A stretch of 9,361 nucleotides of DNA from Bacteroidia bacterium (lineage in GTDB: Bacteria; Bacteroidota; Bacteroidia; Bacteroidales; P3): NCBI GenBank assembly GCA_025999775.1, contig BNXT01000033.1, positions 1 to 9,361 on the forward strand. The letters are read 5' to 3'. Position 1 is the first letter of the stretch. Every line of letters begins with the position of its first letter. The notes below the pieces were generated by a model. The model was not told the DNA's origin, did no database searches, and was given only the letters and a program-made list of their open reading frames with translations. Below are positions 7,301 to 9,361 of this stretch, piece after piece. Position numbers and translations under genes: made by a program.

Positions 7301-8897
7301 TGCTAAATCCGCTCCCCGATTGTCCTAGCTCCATCCCCGCATTGACGTACAATATGGCGTCATCGTCCTCCGTGCGCATACCTATGCCGCTCACCGATAT
7401 TGGAAAATTGACAACCTGTAAGCGTCCCTCATAGCCCATCGCTTTGACCGAAATGCGCGGCGTAGTCGTACGCAAGCGCAGCTCCTCAAATCTTATCCCT
7501 TGGAATTTTGCCGCTTGCGAAGTAGCAGAAGTAGCAGAGGTGGCGGGCGGCGCACCCTCCGAGTTATCCGCTCCTCCGGCGATGGAGTTTAAAGCAATGT
7601 TCATAGTCCCGCTGAGCATTGCCTCCGGCACAAACTCTCCGTCTTGAAGCGCCAACGTGATGTACGAATTAGGGTACAGCGACACCTTAGCACAAAAAGC
7701 ATCAAAGGGCAGCGTGTCCGACGGTCTAACCACTATGCGATATTCGTTTTGGGCAGTGATGTATGCATCATAGTTCACCGCAGCGCTATCGCCAAGCGGC
7801 AGTCCTATCTGTCCGCCAAAGCCCCCGCCCGTCAATTCATTGGCTTCCATACGCACCATAAAACGGCTCACCGAAAAACCCCACCCGCCGGCGCTACCCG
7901 CACTCAACGGTAGCACGTCGTTTGCCGATAGCAAGCCCGTAACGCCAAACTCGTCAAGCAACAGATCATCCGCAGTAAACGAAATACGCTCATTCGAGTT
8001 TTTAACCTTGAACTGCGGCGGCAAAGCAACCGCAAAATGTTGTATATACACGCCCCGCCACAGCGTAGGATAGTTGGGTACACTGTAGTTTGTCAAGTAA
8101 TCTTGCGGAAAAACCGTAGTGGCATCGTTACGTATATCGCTCAAATCAAGTATCGCATTTTGGGCGGTGAAGATAAAGTCCGACAGCCCTACAACCTCAA
8201 ACGGCGGCAAACTCAGCCGGACGAGCATATCATTCCAATCGCTTGCCACAAAGCGCAAAGGCACCGACACTTGGCAACTCCTATCAACGCTTGTGTCGCA
8301 GTTCGCTTTCTTGATGAAGCTCTCCGGAAACACCAAGTCCGCATCAATGCTCAGCTCCTTGAACCCTTTGCAGTCCATTGATAAATAGGTCTTTGTGGTT
8401 GTCGTGCCTTTTTGCATATTGAAATCCCCTTTGAGCACCAGGTCGGCACGGTTGCCAAGCATCGGGATTGTAATGTTGCCGAGCAGCGCCAGCGTGCCGT
8501 CCCCGACAATACCGCCATCTATCGACATACGAATGTCCTGCGCTGCAAAAAACAGCGTCAAATCCTGTCCATTCGCATCCTTCTGCGGAATAACAACGCG
8601 GGCATAAGCGGTGATTGACATGTAACCATCCATATCTACGTATTCTACAATGGCAACTGCATAATTAACATTACTGATAGTTTTAGAAAGCCCTATTGGT
8701 AAATAGTTCAAATCAGCTACTCGTAGTTCATCGGTATAACGTTTCTCTTGCTCAATTTTGAAAAACATAGCATTTGCACTATCTCGTGCTTTTTCCCACG
8801 AAGACGACGAATTTGCCTGCGAAAAGGTAACAAATGGAGAGATTAGTAACCCTATCATGAGCATTATTGCTGTTAATCTAAAAAAATATTTTTTCAT
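4326..8897 (-). CDS. Giant exported beta-rich envelope protein of unknown function
   Basis: 1523 residues. The signal peptide ends at FSQA (1-28). Residues about 29-445 are long amphipathic strands (LSIDADLVF, FIFTAQNAILDLSDI) around WRGVYIQHFAVALPP (from W280) and GGWGFSV (337-343). A low-complexity linker with ATSATSATS (452-460) follows. Residues about 462-1050 are Gly-rich strands, including LTGFGGGVSLRM (644-655), a helical insert at about 726-780, GDDMPPP (869-875), and a block GFDVMLTDYG (935-944), GMNGWYANGQAY (956-967) and PNPTW (1003-1007), ending near C1037. Residues about 1054-1172 look like an SbsA/Big_5 Ig-like domain: a VAFNMEV strand, FEPRDVLP, and the closing FRTG. The tail, about 1175-1523, has no recognised motif. 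I recall the 640-1040 blocks from large hypothetical Bacteroidota proteins. The strand pattern also suggests AsmA/TamB-like bridges, though this is weak. Its ATG overlaps the preceding stop as ATGA. No lipobox or enzyme motif is seen. Confidence 0.85.
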   Translation of the reverse strand: MKKYFFRLTAIMLMIGLLISPFVTFSQANSSSSWEKARDSANAMFFKIEQEKRYTDELRVADLNYLPIGLSKTISNVNYAVAIVEYVDMDGYMSITAYARVVIPQKDANGQDLTLFFAAQDIRMSIDGGIVGDGTLALLGNITIPMLGNRADLVLKGDFNMQKGTTTTKTYLSMDCKGFKELSIDADLVFPESFIKKANCDTSVDRSCQVSVPLRFVASDWNDMLVRLSLPPFEVVGLSDFIFTAQNAILDLSDIRNDATTVFPQDYLTNYSVPNYPTLWRGVYIQHFAVALPPQFKVKNSNERISFTADDLLLDEFGVTGLLSANDVLPLSAGSAGGWGFSVSRFMVRMEANELTGGGFGGQIGLPLGDSAAVNYDAYITAQNEYRIVVRPSDTLPFDAFCAKVSLYPNSYITLALQDGEFVPEAMLSGTMNIALNSIAGGADNSEGAPPATSATSATSQAAKFQGIRFEELRLRTTTPRISVKAMGYEGRLQVVNFPISVSGIGMRTEDDDAILYVNAGMELGQSGSGFSMGGSTSIGIVCGMEERDGSLRWRYKKTKMSDITISSQIAGICSINGSLSIKQQDPIYGDGFQGSIGMRFDKMLEGLSVDMRAIFGRKSYNYWLVDGLLGIPGGIPIFTGVSLTGFGGGVSLRMRPEGESSRMPTKAHYVPDSLNGLGIQAAVLIQAGNGAINGEAKFEVGFNNNGGVMYAGLFGQASFMGNIPGAEDMSKFVSDKFKAAAAAEQRFIGNDPQKKDMLQQLRMYEPNESTAAAYEPSQTPGQSGFLATMGLKYDFENNVFHGNFAAYANMANGMIVGSGANNRAGEVVLHIEQGQWYLHAGRPDNRIGLKLGIANVATLQVGSYFMVGDDMPPPAAVPSEVLSILGQQGLQVKDNRNLASLQSGRGIAFGTDFSLNTGDITAWIVYARLKAGIGFDVMLTDYGNATCSGSQNALGMNGWYANGQAYTYLQGEVGVKVNLFAIRKTIPILSGGAAALLQAQLPNPTWIAGTLAMNFNVLNGLIKGRVNLQVEFGEQCQIEMAPSNPLGIEVISNLTPIAESEDVDVFVAPQVAFNMEVNTPFNIEEDGERKTYRIRVSEFAVYDQTSAITGTIRYNADNLLATFEPRDVLPSQRPLTAKVKVVFEEYKNGTWSVQADEGKILEEHKEVAFRTGTAPDYIPTHNIAFCYPVIDQRFFYTNETSQGVVQLKRGQAYLLSDPSMRYDITFKDARNNEHHTAMVYDTVACKLTFTIPSLSAQSQYRMQVTSYSAHSGVQDQDLTKRVEVEQNATGSATVRATQAGTMIRDDMGSPLLAYAFGTSMYASFADKINNLPKYRQSYYILSMESVQLQYALHDAEGFDIVELLGSEYTGGQPLIHVSAKTDNAYFTNRINPLLYAQYATNASLQIGRRDVSLYGAPPLRAVVVHHAYIRQLQEGNFNDYTKTFFPFVYNVGKIYEDDFYELRAQAANMYVDNNTNDYVRTLANSMFPLMPYGTYNTTMNYILPDNTAGSSADFSYLYTATN
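7519..7545 (-). repeat. In-frame 9-base tandem repeat in the giant gene linker
   Basis: On the plus strand GAAGTAGCA occurs twice in exact tandem (7519-7527, 7528-7536), followed by a third copy with three changes, GAGGTGGCG (7537-7545). On the coding strand this gives ATSATSATS at residues 452-460, inside a Gly/Ser/Pro/Ala stretch that probably links the N-terminal and central regions. Copy-number changes would stay in frame. Confidence 0.8.
8894..8897 (-). promoter_or_regulatory. ATGA stop-start overlap (translational coupling)
   Basis: On the minus strand the bases 8897-8894 read ATGA: ATG starts the giant protein and TGA ends the small membrane protein. The leader before this ATG is A-rich (ACAAACAAAAAAACTC), with no Shine-Dalgarno sequence, as is usual in Bacteroidota. 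This suggests that ribosomes finishing the upstream gene re-initiate here and that the two products are made in linked amounts. Confidence 0.7.
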
Positions 8898-9355
8898 GAG
8901 TTTTTTTGTTTGTCAAAATAATTTTCCATATCTTTTATTTGTTTTTTCATATCTTTCTTGCTGGGGTATTTTTTATTGTTGGGTTTTAAATTTTGTTTAC
9001 TAAACAATCTTTTGATCCAATACCATATTGTTTTGGGTTGATAATCATCGTAGATGTCATATATGCTACTGATTAAACCTTCTTGGTATAATTTAGTTTT
9101 CTGCTTATAGCGAAGAAACTCAAGAATTTCCTTTACCAAAAGACGAATAGCGCCTAAAATGAGTACTGATAAAAAAATTAGGAATCCTTTTTTTCCAAAA
9201 TTTTTCACTACAAAATGTTCTACTAGAAGTACTATACGCTGCCATGCATCCCCATATAATTTAGGGTTTACATACATATCGTACATTTCTCTTTCGCTAA
9301 TAAAAACGAGAGAATATAAGACAGGAATTATACCAACGAACACTATAAAAATCAT
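8894..9355 (-). CDS. Small membrane protein with two hydrophobic segments (5' end possibly cut)
   Basis: 153 residues from the first visible ATG at 9355. The frame stays open to the window edge six bases upstream, so the true start may lie outside; beginning directly in a hydrophobic stretch is consistent with a missing basic N-terminus. Segment 1 is residues 1-19 and segment 2 is about 57-74 (FLIFLSVLILGAIRLL). The remainder is charged, with a Tyr/Asp stretch (SIYDIYDDYQ, about 97-106) and a Lys-rich tail from about 116. By the positive-inside rule the tail is probably cytoplasmic, which makes this an inner-membrane protein. I do not recognise a family. Its TGA overlaps the ATG of the giant gene as ATGA, so translation of the two is probably coupled. 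The DNA is strongly AT-rich (about 27% G+C in one 60-base line), unlike the middle of the giant gene. Confidence 0.7.
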   Translation of the reverse strand: MIFIVFVGIIPVLYSLVFISEREMYDMYVNPKLYGDAWQRIVLLVEHFVVKNFGKKGFLIFLSVLILGAIRLLVKEILEFLRYKQKTKLYQEGLISSIYDIYDDYQPKTIWYWIKRLFSKQNLKPNNKKYPSKKDMKKQIKDMENYFDKQKNS

Positions 9356-9361
9356 ATAATA

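Noticed and set aside
8037..8381. Open frame of 114 codons on the plus strand, opposite the giant gene.
   Set aside because: It lies wholly antisense to a long, clearly coding frame, has no promoter or leader of its own, and its product is basic and motif-free; it is a composition shadow. Other plus-strand frames at 5583-6000 and 7644-8073 are rejected for the same reason.
4326..8897. Giant protein as a phage tail-fibre, contractile-injection or toxin component.
   Set aside because: No RHS/YD repeats, collagen-like repeats, nuclease or pore-forming tail, and no tail or sheath gene nearby; a Bacteroidota envelope protein fits better.

Overview
The window looks like chromosomal DNA from a member of the Bacteroidota. 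The support is a near-consensus Bacteroidota promoter (TTTG, 20-base spacer, TAATTTTG) at 389-420, A-rich leaders instead of Shine-Dalgarno sites, outer-membrane and surface protein families I associate with this phylum, and the style of intergenic repeats. I cannot name a genus.

Layout. Positions 2-253 (+) are the last 83 codons of a gene that enters from the left; I do not recognise it. Positions 254-449 are a non-coding spacer holding a compact palindromic repeat, a degenerate tandem AT-rich stretch and a good promoter. Positions 450-2570 (+) encode an exported protein of about 706 residues made largely of fibronectin type III-like modules. Only 26 bases separate its end from the end of a leftward gene cluster on the minus strand. 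Read in transcription order, that cluster has a small membrane protein with two hydrophobic segments (8894-9355, possibly cut by the window edge), a giant 1523-residue exported beta-rich protein (4326-8897), and a 572-residue outer-membrane beta-barrel (2597-4315). The first two overlap by ATGA and the last two are 10 bases apart, so the three very probably form one operon. The operon promoter is not visible and probably lies beyond 9361.

How they may work together. The giant protein, the barrel and the FN3 protein are all exported, are adjacent, and each carries blocks that I recall, unverified, as conserved in large uncharacterised Bacteroidota envelope proteins. My inference is a cell-envelope apparatus: a barrel in the outer membrane, a giant beta-rich partner, an FN3 adhesion or scaffold protein, and a small inner-membrane protein translated with the giant one. 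No enzyme motif, nuclease, toxin or transposase is visible, so the biochemical job is unknown.

No stretch longer than 300 bases lacks a gene. No tRNA, rRNA, CRISPR array, insertion sequence or convincing terminator was found.
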